Notes: generated from the letters alone by a model not told the origin. Shown: positions 36,586-47,201, counted from the stretch's first letter. The stretch: 64,000 nucleotides of DNA from CBDCWO01 sp965223405 (GCA_965223405.1 CBDCWO010000006.1:7006001-7070000); one strand, 5' to 3'. Made by a program: numbers and translations.

Positions 36586-37095
36586 CTACTCTGAATATTC
36601 AAAAAATAACAAGGCAAAATCTACATTCTTTATTTCATTAGATCTATCTATTAATCTAAATGATCCCTCGACAATATGCGGATCGTCACCATGCTCAGGA
36701 TATCTATTTGATCCCGAATAGGGATATACATTGTTGATGAAACACACTTCACCCCTATTGAGCCGCCAACCATTTAAATTTGGATCAACACTTGAGTTAA
36801 ATTTAAATGAAAAATTGGGATAGCTATCATTATCCATTGAAATACTGTCTCCTTTTAGATCAGAAAAACGAATAGGTTCCAATGCGTGAATTGTAACTCT
36901 TAATGCTTGAAGATTCGCTGGAGCCTCCATGTCACTGGCTACATATGAATAAACCGAATCATTTTTTATTACCTGGTTAAACGAATTCGAAAAACGATAA
37001 GTATGATTGCCAATTTTTATGTAAAATTCAGGTTCTGCCGAATGCCCACATCCCAATAATAAAAAGCACCATAACACGATAAGTTTATTTGCCAT
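36586..37095 (-). CDS. Hypothetical lipoprotein
   Basis: A 169-residue protein with a clear lipoprotein signal (LLLGC, Cys16). The mature part is beta-rich and acidic, with no motif I recognise. It resembles in general build the small lipoproteins of unknown function common in Bacteroidota. It may be transcribed on its own. Confidence 0.65.
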   Translation of the reverse strand: MANKLIVLWCFLLLGCGHSAEPEFYIKIGNHTYRFSNSFNQVIKNDSVYSYVASDMEAPANLQALRVTIHALEPIRFSDLKGDSISMDNDSYPNFSFKFNSSVDPNLNGWRLNRGEVCFINNVYPYSGSNRYPEHGDDPHIVEGSFRLIDRSNEIKNVDFALLFFEYSE

Positions 37096-37354
37096 GGCTT
37101 AAAATAAACCAATAACCAGTTATGCATCTTGCACAAAACGGCCTTTGTGATAAGTACTTGGACTTAGCCAAGATTTGAAATGAACTTCATTTAAGAGATT
37201 GACTAATCCTTGATATCCTGATTATTCATAACCGGAAGGATACATAAACATGAAATGATAAATTCAATATTTTTGAATAGGATGATGCATTCTGGCCTAT
37301 CGGTCAGGCTATTGCATTTTCTCATTCAGTATGCCCAATTTTGACACTTTTTAA

Positions 37355-38023
37355 TCAAGTTTTTATTTTATATCTGATGAATAATTGATAATATTTATTG
37401 ATTTCTTGGAAATCCACGGTAAGAATATCCTCAGAGGAATCAAAAATTTTCCAATATGCATTTGATAAATTAGTAATTCCTTGGTTATAACGAAATCCAA
37501 TATCTATCCTCTCAGATAGGAGTATATTCATCCCAATCAAGCCAGAAAGTTCAAGGTTATTGTGACTATGTTCTACAAATCTTTGGTCTTTAATTGTAGA
37601 TTTCAAAAGATAACTTATTTCTGAGCCGATTGATATGAAAAAATTATCACTTAAATAGAAATCTACAGAAAATGGGAACTGAGCATAGTTCAGCCAATAA
37701 GTTGTAGTCAAGTTTTTATTTGCAGAATCGTATTTCAAAATACTTCCTTTGCGCATAAATCCAGGTTCCAAGGAGAAACCCCAACAACTCTTACTTCTAA
37801 AGGCGACATATCCATTGAAATTATAAGTCAATAATGGATGATAATTAACAGCTACAAATCGGTGATTTAAATGACGGAATTGGAAGTAGGCCCTCTTACC
37901 CTGGGTTTTTACATTTGAGATATCAATTCCCCCAATTATACCGAATTTAACTTGCTGAGAAAATGTATCAGAAGTAAAACATAATCCGAGTACCATGCAA
38001 AATATTAGTGCTTTCATTTTCAA
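37355..38023 (-). CDS. Outer-membrane beta-barrel protein (PorT-like)
   Basis: A 222-residue protein with a signal peptide (ending TFSQQ) and alternating amphipathic strands. The start VKFGIIGGIDISNV and the end YYQLFIRYKIKT are typical of the small outer-membrane barrels of Bacteroidota (OMP_b-brl_2 family). No enzymatic motif. It lies between an AraC gene and a displaced AraC tail. Confidence 0.75.
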   Translation of the reverse strand: MKMKALIFCMVLGLCFTSDTFSQQVKFGIIGGIDISNVKTQGKRAYFQFRHLNHRFVAVNYHPLLTYNFNGYVAFRSKSCWGFSLEPGFMRKGSILKYDSANKNLTTTYWLNYAQFPFSVDFYLSDNFFISIGSEISYLLKSTIKDQRFVEHSHNNLELSGLIGMNILLSERIDIGFRYNQGITNLSNAYWKIFDSSEDILTVDFQEINKYYQLFIRYKIKT

Positions 38024-38161
38024 TAAATCCGAATCTTTTCAATAGGCCAATTCACTTGAATTATGTACCCATCAAATTTAATTTTTTGAAATCCAGATCT
38101 ATTGGATAAATCGGCCAAAACATTTATCAGGTATCAGACGAACTCGATTAGCCTATTGAAG

Positions 38162-38312
38162 TGATTTAAAATCAAATAGTTTTGTGGAAACAACTTATCG
38201 ATTCGGATTCCATGATCCGTCTCATTTTCACCGCAGATTTATCAAAATAGCTGGTATCACTCCCTCCAAATACTGCTCTGAGGAAAACAAGTTGAGTAAA
38301 ATGATTTATTGA
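38162..38312 (+). pseudogene. Displaced 3' fragment of an AraC regulator gene
   Basis: The last ~48 codons of the AraC gene at 35513-36316 are repeated here with few differences: SFVETTYRFGFHDPSHFHRR, then FIKIAGITPSKYCSEEN and KMIY before TGA. There is no start or upstream domain. Either a second AraC gene was deleted down to its tail, or the tail was copied in a rearrangement that enclosed the two minus-strand genes. Confidence 0.85.
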
Positions 38313-38321
38313 TCCTGCAGA

Positions 38322-38687
38322 TTATGATACTGAATTGAAAAACTTTTTAAGGACCTTCAACTGCCACTTACCTACCGATGCCAAATCAGGTCTGGCATTC
38401 ATGAGTATTAAGGCATATCCCAAATGAGATAGTTTGCAATCCTGCATGATGCCGTCATCGAATTGAGTATACATAGGCATAAAATGAGCAGCGACATTCA
38501 GACCGCCGGCTTTGGCAACGGTCATTGCACGACGCATAGCATTGGCAATATCAACCGGAGATAATCCTTTTTTCAGCAGATCACTGGCGAGATATTTCAT
38601 CCTACTGCTATACATAATCCGCAGAAAATCGTCCATTGAGTTTATACGCTCAAATTCCTGATGATATACAACAAGTTCCATGATCAA
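38322..38687 (-). CDS. Conserved-looking hypothetical protein
   Basis: A 121-residue, mostly helical, cytoplasmic protein without a signal peptide. Visible features are a helix-rich N-terminal half (FLRIMYSSRMKYLASDLLKKG), a sequence MRRAMTVAKAGGLNVAAHF, and a C-terminal LGYALILMNARPDLASVGKWQ. I do not recognise the family. A second Met two codons in (MELVVYHQEF) is an equally good start. Confidence 0.55.
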   Translation of the reverse strand: MIMELVVYHQEFERINSMDDFLRIMYSSRMKYLASDLLKKGLSPVDIANAMRRAMTVAKAGGLNVAAHFMPMYTQFDDGIMQDCKLSHLGYALILMNARPDLASVGKWQLKVLKKFFNSVS

Positions 38688-39085
38688 TTTAATTTATGTT
38701 TTGAGAATTGACATTCACTCCACGACTCCGACCGGATCTAATCTTCAATTTTATAACAAACACCGGTATTGAAATAATTCCGCTTTGCCTGCCTTTTTAT
38801 TTTCCGGAAATAGCATAAAAACTCCTTTTGTTGAACAGGCTATCCATATCGAATTTGGCAGCATTTCACATTCATATTACCAGGGTAAGATAAATATCAG
38901 GTATGCATCAATTCCCGTAAAATTTCTTCAGCAAGCTTGCTATATTAAAATTTTTACTCTAATTTCAGGATATAATACTATCCAGCTACCTCTATTTACC
39001 CTCATAAATTTTCATCAGGATCGTATTATTATTAATCCAAATAGCAGAAGTTATTTGGACATTGAATAACCAAAAAACCGAACAA
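38688..39085. other. Intergenic region upstream of the P47-like gene
   Basis: AT-rich DNA between divergent genes. A 94-codon frame on the plus strand (38785-39069) lacks protein-like composition and is dismissed. It should contain the promoter of the P47-like operon, but no clear box was found. Confidence 0.45.
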
Positions 39086-40849
39086 ATGAGCAAAAGTACT
39101 ATCCTGGCCCAGTGTGATATGGTCCTGTCCGTATCTTCAGACACCATTAACTATCAATTTTCTCAACTTTGGAAGCGAAATGTAATAGAACAAGATTGGA
39201 AATTATTGGTTCGCGTAAATCATGTTAAGGGCAAACCTCCAACTTATGATGTAGTTACCCAACAGAACAAATCCTTTGACACCATATTGGCTACCTGGCA
39301 AGCGACTCAAAAAGAAATAGCAGACCTATTTGCAGCTGGAAAATACAGTGAGTTTGGGACCAAGCTGGCCAAAGCTAAAAAAGAAGGTCTGCTTTGGGAC
39401 TACGGCTGGAGTGGTTCCATTGCAGCACCTACTATTTCCATTTTGGAAAAAACAGCCACCAATTTGTTATTTAATCTCACCTTTAAAACCGGTACTTTAT
39501 ACTACTGCCCGGACCCTACCAAGCAAATTGCAGATTATGATCTTAGCGGTGTGATCTATGCATTTGATGTCCCCATTGGCACCATAGAAATCTCCGATAC
39601 AAAGAAAATCCTAACACCGGAGGCTGAGCAACAAATTTCAGCAGCCATCTCCCAATCGGGATTGAATCAAAGTGACTTTACTATTGAAAGTCTTTTTATG
39701 GAGTTTGAAAATGCCAATATTTCCAATTTTGATGAAAGTGCCAGTAAGTTTCCCGAGAATATGACCACGGCCTTGCAGATCACTGTGGAGGATTACTTCA
39801 AATTGATAGTCGCCAGAAGCAATAATCCATATATACTGGGATATGGTCTCAAAATAAAACCGATTCAGGCACCAAATGCCTTGTTCCAACCTACAGATTT
39901 AAAGTTTTCCACCTCATATAGTTCAAAATCCGGCAAGTCGGCTTTCAATTTCCTCATGATGCTGTCCGGTAGAACCTTTCCCCCCGGTCAAAATGTAGGA
40001 ATCCTACCCCAAAGTCTACTATTAAAAGCGGCCGATGACCCTTCCATAGATGGTATACTGGCCATCGATTTTAATCTTTTTCAATCCTATCTGCTCGAAC
40101 CCTTTGTAGATGCTATTAAGCCGGCAATTACCAAGGGATTTAATGCTTCCGCTTACACTCGATCGGCCCAAAAGTGGAGCTTAAATTCCTCTCGTTCCGC
40201 AACATCCAATGTAAGTTCTCCTCCTTCGGATCTTTTTAAAGATACGCATATGGTTTTGGATATGGGAGTAAGCTCAATTATTGGTGTAAAGAATGGAACA
40301 TCTGATAATTTGCTTTTTGATTGCAATATTGAGTACACTCTGGATATTAAAATTAGACCTTGGGAGTTGCTCCATGCCGGCCGGGTTACCGTATTTGAAG
40401 CCAAACTTTCTACCGGCGGCACCTACAAAAAGGGCCCGGATGGCAGTAAAGGGCAACCTGGTATGGTGGAAGTTTCAATCCTTCCGGGAGCCCAGGGTGC
40501 CGTAGACTTCAATATCACCAAAACTCAGATTCCAGAAATTGGATATACCAAAAAACCCTATGTTGAAAAAACCATTGGATTTGGGATCTGGGCTATGATC
40601 CAGTCAGATTGGAATGCAGATAGCAAATCCAACGCCGAAAAAGAAGCCTTAAAAGCTGCTAAGGACATCTCAAAAGTGGTGTCAGGGGTAAAAAAAGATA
40701 TCAACAAAGTAATAAATAGCTTAAGTGTTGGTAAAGTAGTATTACCATTAGGCCAAGTCTATACCTACCAGAATATTCAACTATATACTGATGCGCAACA
40801 AGAAGACAATCCGGTGTTATTGAATGCAGCATATGCTCCGGTAAGCTGA
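39086..40849 (+). CDS. TULIP-superfamily P47-like protein
   Basis: A 587-residue protein without a signal peptide. From memory of the family it follows clostridial P47. It has an N-terminal DMVLSVSSDTINYQFSQL like P47's opening, a mid-region PTDLKFSTSY then FNFLMMLSGRTFPPG matching P47's beta strands, LAIDFNLFQSYLLEPFVDAI matching its long helix, and SAQKWSLNSSRSATSN. P47 and the OrfX proteins are TULIP folds encoded beside botulinum-type neurotoxins and related insecticidal toxins; they bind lipids. This chain is longer than P47 (about 420 residues), with a Lys-rich tail (about 525-560). It is followed 48 bp later by a giant partner gene, so an operon is likely. ATG 39086 is preferred over the upstream TTG 39062. 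The true role in this organism is unknown. Confidence 0.62.
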   Translation: MSKSTILAQCDMVLSVSSDTINYQFSQLWKRNVIEQDWKLLVRVNHVKGKPPTYDVVTQQNKSFDTILATWQATQKEIADLFAAGKYSEFGTKLAKAKKEGLLWDYGWSGSIAAPTISILEKTATNLLFNLTFKTGTLYYCPDPTKQIADYDLSGVIYAFDVPIGTIEISDTKKILTPEAEQQISAAISQSGLNQSDFTIESLFMEFENANISNFDESASKFPENMTTALQITVEDYFKLIVARSNNPYILGYGLKIKPIQAPNALFQPTDLKFSTSYSSKSGKSAFNFLMMLSGRTFPPGQNVGILPQSLLLKAADDPSIDGILAIDFNLFQSYLLEPFVDAIKPAITKGFNASAYTRSAQKWSLNSSRSATSNVSSPPSDLFKDTHMVLDMGVSSIIGVKNGTSDNLLFDCNIEYTLDIKIRPWELLHAGRVTVFEAKLSTGGTYKKGPDGSKGQPGMVEVSILPGAQGAVDFNITKTQIPEIGYTKKPYVEKTIGFGIWAMIQSDWNADSKSNAEKEALKAAKDISKVVSGVKKDINKVINSLSVGKVVLPLGQVYTYQNIQLYTDAQQEDNPVLLNAAYAPVS

Positions 40850-40897
40850 TCTATCTAAAATAAATTACCTAATTGCTCACTTTAAAAAACAGAATCC

Positions 40898-43800
40898 ATG
40901 TCCGATAAAATATTGCAAGCTCATACAGCGATTGCCGATTCACAATCCCAGGTTACGACTTCTTTCTTCAGCGAATTAATGGAGAACTATTCACCCGTAA
41001 GGCCTGTAGATGCCCAGCATCAGCTGGAATCCATTTACTTAAACAATACTCCCGTCGTTTTTTCAATCGGCACCGAAAATGGCTTTTACATCTTACATCC
41101 CAAAGATCAATCCGCGACCGGTTGGGTACAATATCCGCTGGCATTAAATCTGGGATCGGTAACTGCATTTGATATCTATGAAGAGAGTAACGATTCTCTA
41201 CGCATCGCCATGGCCGTTTCAAGGGATGGCAAAAATGCCTTATTTATCAGTGATGTCCATAAATTTGCGGAAGTCGATTTTTCTAAGTTTGATCCGAATA
41301 CATTTTTTAAAACCTATACTCTACCGAACCCTTCAGCCACAATCAATCAAATCAGACTTGATGCAGATGGAGCTTTAGTAGCTACGGAACAGGCGCAAAA
41401 AGCGGCTAAATATTATACGATAGACAACAGTGGAAAAATTGCACAATATGCCCTTCCAGAACACGGAACAGAAGTCATCGCTTTGGAACTGGGTTCCGTA
41501 TATCAGGATCGCGGTGTCTTTCTCTTGTATCACATCGGAGATTCCCTCACCATGCTCTTTCAGTCTTTTCCGGATCCGGTATATCACAAGACGAGCAAAT
41601 ATCGATTCTCACCTCCTGGTAAAATATCAGATTTTGCTCTGCTGCCGGCGGAAGATGGCACCAACCCCTTAATCACCGCCGGAGATGGTATCTACCTATT
41701 TCCAAACCCTGACCAAACCAAAGAACCGATTGCCACCTCCAGACTTGAAATTCAATATAAAAAAATTCGAGCCGCAATAAATGAGGACCAAATAACACTG
41801 TGGTTACAAGGGGAAACCCAAGGCCAACAGTCTTCATTATATTACATTACCAATCATTTTTATGATGGGATCAGCGGCGATTATAAAAATAAATGGACCA
41901 ATCCGTTGCCCATTCAACCAAATGTCGATCAATTTGCCTGTATTAAAGGAGGTGAAATCGAGAACTATCTTTATGTTATTGATAGTGAAAACAACTTAAG
42001 TCACTTTTATCAGGATACCCATTCCACCCTGTGGCGTGAGAATCATATTCCCTTACAAGATGTAGGTAAAGCGCACCAATACGACTCCTACACGCTGCAT
42101 ATCAAATTTCAAAATAACGACTTAACAAATGCACTTTCCGGACAAAAAGTAAAGTTATCAGCCTCCGCCGCTATTTATGTAGATATCAATGGAGCCGGCT
42201 ATTCATTAGGACCTACTTCATATGCCGAAATCAAATTGGATATCAATAGTGAACTGAACATCATCAGACCGACTAAGGTCATTGGGGCACCGGAGATTTA
42301 TATTAACGCTCCTTTCTTAAGCGATACCCTGGTAATTGATTTAAAACACAAGTTAGAGGAAAGACTGAAAAAGTATAAGACCGGAAGCGATCTAAAAGCG
42401 GCACATTATCCGGATGGCACCAAAGTGATACAAAAGGATCCGGGTGCGGAATCACTTGATGCGGTAGCTCAGGGGGTTCAGCAGTTTTTGAAAACTTCCG
42501 ATCACCTGCGTAAGAAGACCAATGCGAATAATACCTCATACAGCCTCACCTTTTCAGACGACGGCGGCGTAGCGTATAACGCAGGCGATTCTGCCAGAAA
42601 TGTATTTTTTGAAATGGCCGGAGTCACCGGTGCCAATGTGACGATCCTGGATGTCATCAATGATGAAAGCCTGGGGAGTGCGTTAGGCCATGCCTTTGGA
42701 GATGTGGTGCATTGGATAGAAGGACTATTTGACAAGGTCGCCGGTTTTTTTATTCACATTGAAAAAGAGCTGGTGCATTTTGTAATTAAAATCGGTAAAG
42801 AGCTGTACAATTTCATCTTAACTACTGCCGAACAGGTCTTTTCTGCGATCGAATGGTTGTTCAAGAAGATCTGGATTGCATTTAAAGATCTCATCAAATG
42901 GCTGGGCTTTTTGTTTGAGTGGAAAGATATTCTCAAGACCAAAAATATCCTTAAGGAATTTGCCATCAACGGACTCGATGCGACCACTGCGGAAATCAAA
43001 ACAGTTCAGAAAAAATTCGATGATTGGATCAACGATATCATAGCCAACAAACTCAAAAGTCCGGAATTGGTTAATCAATTAAATAATTTCAAGGACACCA
43101 GTCTTAGTGGCTGGCATGACAAAAAAGGAAATACCCAAACAGATCACGCTGATCCTCGCTTAAATTGGGGACCTTCTAAATTCCACCACGTTTCAGGTTA
43201 TGGACCGAGTGGTAAGCCCACTACTCCGGAGGGAATCCTATCTCAGATCGCAGAAGCGGTCAAGACCGCCGTACAGGATTTCATCATAGCTTTTGAAACC
43301 ATCGGAGATGATATCAACAAATTGGTTCATAACCAGATTACGATTGGTGAATTTGCCTTTAAAGTCTTGGATACGCTGGCCGCTCTGATTCTGGATATGG
43401 TCAAAATCATTATTGACCTGTTGTTTGAGGCGTTAGAAGATATTGCAGAAGATATCAAAAAGGGACTGACTTATCCTATTGACATTCCTTTGCTATCTGC
43501 CCTTTATAAAATGATTTCAGGATCCGATCTGAGCGTACTCGATTTGGGTTGTTTACTCGTAGCCATACCCGCCACCATATTTAACAAAATAGCTCATGGG
43601 AAGGCTCCCTTTGACATCATCAATGAGAAAGAATTCCTTAAATTTCCGTCCAAATTCGTTTCGAACATTAATCTAAGTGGCTCCAATTCGGACCAGGAAC
43701 TATGGAGTAAAAATTACGGCTATACCTATAGTAATCCGGTAGCCCATTCGTTTGTGGCTAATTTTAGAATGTACCGGTGTTTGACTTTTGCATTGGTCAC

Positions 43801-44350
43801 TTACCGCGCCATCAAGCCAGCGGAAGGAGGAGGAACCAGCATATCCGTAGTTTTGGATAATATTTTTCGGTATTTATCCGTGTTTACCGCCGCTTTTGCA
43901 GGGGGAAATATCCCAAAAGCCGTCATCCAAAACCTGGTATATTTTGGGTGGCTAGCACTCAACGGATATATGTGGTTAAAACAAGAAAAGACCGGAAGTG
44001 CTGTCGGAGTCAGTGTGGGAATTCCCAGTAAGCTTCAAAGCAAATTGGGTGCTGCACTCAATGTGACCGGGGCAGTCGATGCAGCTGTAGTAATGGCTTT
44101 TGGTATCTGGGCAGCGGTTCTAACTCATGATAACTGGGACCAGACTGCCGACAAACCCGCTTTGCGTGCATCGTCCATCCTGGTTGAAATCTTTCAACTT
44201 CCAGCGTTGATAGGGTTTATTGCCAATATGGTGGCCAAAGAAAGTGAAGACGATCCCTATGCGTTGGTCTTTGCCGGCGTGGTCGCTGCCATCAGGGAAA
44301 TTGGAATGTTCGGAAGTATGGTAAGTGAATTTGTAATGGGAGATAATTGA
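40898..44350 (+). CDS. Large uncharacterised protein: beta-propeller head and long helical/hydrophobic region
   Basis: 1150 residues, no classical signal peptide. Residues of about 25-400 show repeating four-stranded units (e.g. VFSIGTENGFYILHP, LRIAMAVSRDGKNALFIS) suggesting a beta-propeller. A beta domain follows (about 400-480). From about 575 the chain becomes helical, with long amphipathic segments (HWIEGLFDKVAGFFIHIEK, LVHFVIKIGKELYNFI, VLDTLAALILDMVKIIIDLL). More hydrophobic helices run to the C-terminus (about 970-1145). That pattern would suit a membrane-inserting or lipid-associated effector. I do not recognise the family, and no HExxH protease, nuclease or ADP-ribosylation motif was found. 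Its place right behind a P47-like gene suggests a joint function. Confidence 0.75.
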   Translation: MSDKILQAHTAIADSQSQVTTSFFSELMENYSPVRPVDAQHQLESIYLNNTPVVFSIGTENGFYILHPKDQSATGWVQYPLALNLGSVTAFDIYEESNDSLRIAMAVSRDGKNALFISDVHKFAEVDFSKFDPNTFFKTYTLPNPSATINQIRLDADGALVATEQAQKAAKYYTIDNSGKIAQYALPEHGTEVIALELGSVYQDRGVFLLYHIGDSLTMLFQSFPDPVYHKTSKYRFSPPGKISDFALLPAEDGTNPLITAGDGIYLFPNPDQTKEPIATSRLEIQYKKIRAAINEDQITLWLQGETQGQQSSLYYITNHFYDGISGDYKNKWTNPLPIQPNVDQFACIKGGEIENYLYVIDSENNLSHFYQDTHSTLWRENHIPLQDVGKAHQYDSYTLHIKFQNNDLTNALSGQKVKLSASAAIYVDINGAGYSLGPTSYAEIKLDINSELNIIRPTKVIGAPEIYINAPFLSDTLVIDLKHKLEERLKKYKTGSDLKAAHYPDGTKVIQKDPGAESLDAVAQGVQQFLKTSDHLRKKTNANNTSYSLTFSDDGGVAYNAGDSARNVFFEMAGVTGANVTILDVINDESLGSALGHAFGDVVHWIEGLFDKVAGFFIHIEKELVHFVIKIGKELYNFILTTAEQVFSAIEWLFKKIWIAFKDLIKWLGFLFEWKDILKTKNILKEFAINGLDATTAEIKTVQKKFDDWINDIIANKLKSPELVNQLNNFKDTSLSGWHDKKGNTQTDHADPRLNWGPSKFHHVSGYGPSGKPTTPEGILSQIAEAVKTAVQDFIIAFETIGDDINKLVHNQITIGEFAFKVLDTLAALILDMVKIIIDLLFEALEDIAEDIKKGLTYPIDIPLLSALYKMISGSDLSVLDLGCLLVAIPATIFNKIAHGKAPFDIINEKEFLKFPSKFVSNINLSGSNSDQELWSKNYGYTYSNPVAHSFVANFRMYRCLTFALVTYRAIKPAEGGGTSISVVLDNIFRYLSVFTAAFAGGNIPKAVIQNLVYFGWLALNGYMWLKQEKTGSAVGVSVGIPSKLQSKLGAALNVTGAVDAAVVMAFGIWAAVLTHDNWDQTADKPALRASSILVEIFQLPALIGFIANMVAKESEDDPYALVFAGVVAAIREIGMFGSMVSEFVMGDN

Positions 44351-44389
44351 GTAGGGAGTAGTGAGTATTGAGTAGGGAGTAGTGAGTAT
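44349..44389 (+). repeat. Short tandem repeat at the 3' end of the large gene
   Basis: Two nearly perfect 21-bp units (GAGTAGGGAGTAGTGAGTAT plus one base) start on the stop codon of the 1150-residue gene. Just downstream the 713-bp array begins. Confidence 0.8.
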
Positions 44390-44415
44390 GGTGACAATGC
44401 CTGAATAAGGTCTAA

Positions 44416-47098
44416 CTACAAGCACCAGCTTCAAGCCAATTTGCATAACTCGGCCATCCAGATTTCAATCTTGGAATAAATACCTCTGAAGCAAATCACC
44501 GAGCGCCTAAGCTGCTATGAATTGTTTTCATACCGCAGCATTGAAAAAGTCAAAAAAGCATAGAATCTCAATCAAACTGAATAACCAGAAATGATCCGAA
44601 TAGTACAAACAATGTGAGGTTTGGCCTTTATAAATGGAACAGCATAGTTGTAAGTTAAATTTTGACACAAATCGGTATTTAGATTACACACAAAATACAA
44701 TAATATTGCGTTCCATTTATTCCAGCCACTTTTTTGACTTCAGTCCCAGGACCAAGATTAAAACTCCATTTACCAGATCACAACTCCCAGGAGTAAGGCA
44801 ACGGATGCTGCCTTATGAAAATCAAGATTTTTTGTTACTTTTTCATCCGAAAAAGTAAGGAGAGTCAAAGATACCCAGGACGAATAAACGACATCCGCAG
44901 AACCAATTCGGTGAAATGGCACAACCTTACGAACCAATTACCAATTCGGACTTTTAATCAATTTTTTCACATCTTTTAAGACCAATGGTCAAAGGCGAAA
45001 AACTGTTGATCAGGTGTCAGGTATCGGGTTGCAAGGGTGTCTAGGGTCAAGGGCACTAACAATGGCATTCTTGCGATTTCTATTTATGTTTCACTTCAAA
45101 ATACGGATAGTGTAGTTCGTTCTACTGCTACAAGCACCAGCTTCAAGCCAATTTGCAAAACTCGGCCATCCAGATTTCAATCTTGGAATAAATACCTCTG
45201 AAGCAAATCACCGAGCGCCTAAGCTGCTATGAATTGTTTTCATACCGCAGCATTGAAAAAGTCAAAAAAGCATAGAATCTCAATCAAACTGAATAACCAG
45301 AAATGATCCGTATAGTACAAACAATGTGAGGTCTGGCCTTTATAAATGGAACAGTAAAAGTTGTAAGTTAAATTTTGACAGAAATCGGTATTTAGATTAC
45401 ATACAAAATACAATAATATTGCGTTCCATTTATTCCAGCCACTTTTTTGACTTCAGTCCCAGGACCAAGATTAAAACTCCATTTACCAGATCACAACTCC
45501 CAGGAGTAAGGCAACGGATGCTGCCTTATGAAAATCAAGATTTTTTGTTACTTTTTCATCCGAAAAAGTAAGGAGAGTCAAAGATACCCAGGACGAATAA
45601 ATGACATCCGCAGAACCAATTCGGTGAAATGGCACAACCTTACAAACCAATTACCAATTCGGACTTTTAATCAATTTTTTCACATCTTTTAAGACCAATG
45701 GTCAAAGGCGAAAAACTGTTGATCAGGTGTCAGGTATCGGGTTGCAAGGGTGTCTAGGGTCAAGGGCACTAACAATGGCATTCTTGCGATTTCTATTTAT
45801 GTTTCACTTCAAAATACGGATAGTGTAGTTCGTTCTACTGCTACAAGCACCAGCTTCAAGCCAATTTGCAAAACTCGGCCATCCAGATTTCAATCTTGGA
45901 ATAAATACCTCTGAAGCAAATCACCGAGCGCCTAAGCTGCTATGAATTGTTTTCATACCGCAGCATTGAAAAAGTCAAAAAAGCATAGAATCTCAATCAA
46001 ACTGAATAACCAGAAATGATCCGTATAGTACAAACAATGTGAGGTCTGGCCTTTATAAATGGAACAGTAAAAGTTGTAAGTTAAATTTTGACACAAATCG
46101 GTATTTAGATTACACACAAAATACAATAATATTGCGTTCCATTTATTCCAGCCACTTTTTTGACTTCAGTCCCAGGACCAAGATTAAAACTCCATTTACC
46201 AGATCACAACTCCCAGGAGTAAGGCAACGGATGCTGCCTTATGAAAATCAAGATTTTTTGTTACTTTTTCATCCGAAAAAGTAAGGAGAGTCAAAGATAC
46301 CCAGGACGAATAAACGACATCCGCAGAACCAATTCGGTGAAATGGCACAACCTTACGAACCAATTACCAATTCGGACTTTTAATCAATTTTTTCACATCT
46401 TTTAAGACCAATGGTCAAAGGCGAAAAACTGTTGATCAGGTGTCAGGTATCGGGTTGCAAGGGTGTCTAGGGTCAAGGGCACTAACAATGGCATTCTTGC
46501 GATTTCTATTTATGTTTCACTTCAAAATACGGATAGTGTAGTTCGTTCTACTGCTACAAGCACCAGCTTCAAGCCAATTTGCAAAACTCGGCCATCCAGA
46601 TTTCAATCTTGGAATAAATACCTCTGAAGCAAATCACCGAGCGCCTAAGCTGCTATGAATTGTTTTCATACCGCAGCATTGAAAAAGTCAAAAAAGCATA
46701 GAATCTCAATCAAACTGAATAACCAGAAATGATCCGTATAGTACAAACAATGTGAGGTCTGGCCTTTATAAATGGAACAGTAAAAGTTGTAAGTTAAATT
46801 TTGACAGAAATCGGTATTTAGATTACATACAAAATACAATAATATTGCGTTCCATTTATTCCAGCCACTTTTTTGACTTCAGTCCCAGGACCAAGATTAA
46901 AACTCCATTTACCAGATCACAACTCCCAGGAGTAAGGCAACGGATGCTGCCTTATGAAAATCAAGATTTTTTGTTACTTTTTCATCCGAAAAAGTAAGGA
47001 GAGTCAAAGATACCCAGGACGAATAAACGACATCCGCAGAACCAATTCGGTGAAATGGCACAACCTTACGAACCAATTACCAATTCGGACTTTTAATC
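44416..47098 (+). repeat. Tandem array of ~713-bp non-coding units (three full plus one partial)
   Basis: Units begin at 44416, 45128, 45841 and 46554, giving periods of 712, 713 and 713. Each unit is a ~545-bp part A and a ~168-bp part B; the last copy ends after A. Each A part holds a long-range inverted repeat ATAAATGGAAC/GTTCCATTTAT (first unit 44630-44640 and 44710-44720). It also holds a 10-bp hairpin TTACTTTTTC/GAAAAAGTAA with a 4-nt loop. Units 1 and 3 share ACACAAATCGG and TTACACACAAA, whereas units 2 and 4 share ACAGAAATCGG and TTACATACAAA, so the array grew by doubling a two-unit block. Frames of 74-81 codons in each copy look spurious. A diverged single copy lies at 17940-18525. 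Confidence 0.95.
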
Positions 47099-47201
47099 TC
47101 TCCGATCTCCAAGCTTGGGTTTCCATTCTCCAGTCTCCGGTTTGCTCTCTGTAGCCTTGGCGAAAGAGAGTCTCCGTCCTTAGTACTTCCCTTCAAACTA
47201 T

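Noticed and set aside
38785..39069. 94-codon plus-strand ORF before the P47-like gene
   Set aside because: AT-rich, no homology or signal features, and it overlaps the region expected to hold the promoter.
40898..44350. Calling the 1150-residue protein a botulinum-like toxin
   Set aside because: No HExxH zinc-protease motif or other toxin catalytic signature was found; only the P47-like neighbour points that way.
44634..46997. A 74-81 codon ORF repeated in each tandem unit
   Set aside because: It lies across the inverted repeats and hairpin, shows no protein features, and is decayed in the diverged copy; repetition alone explains its recurrence.
44416..47098. Tandem repeats as a CRISPR array
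   Set aside because: Units are about 713 bp with no short repeat-spacer pattern, and no cas genes are present.
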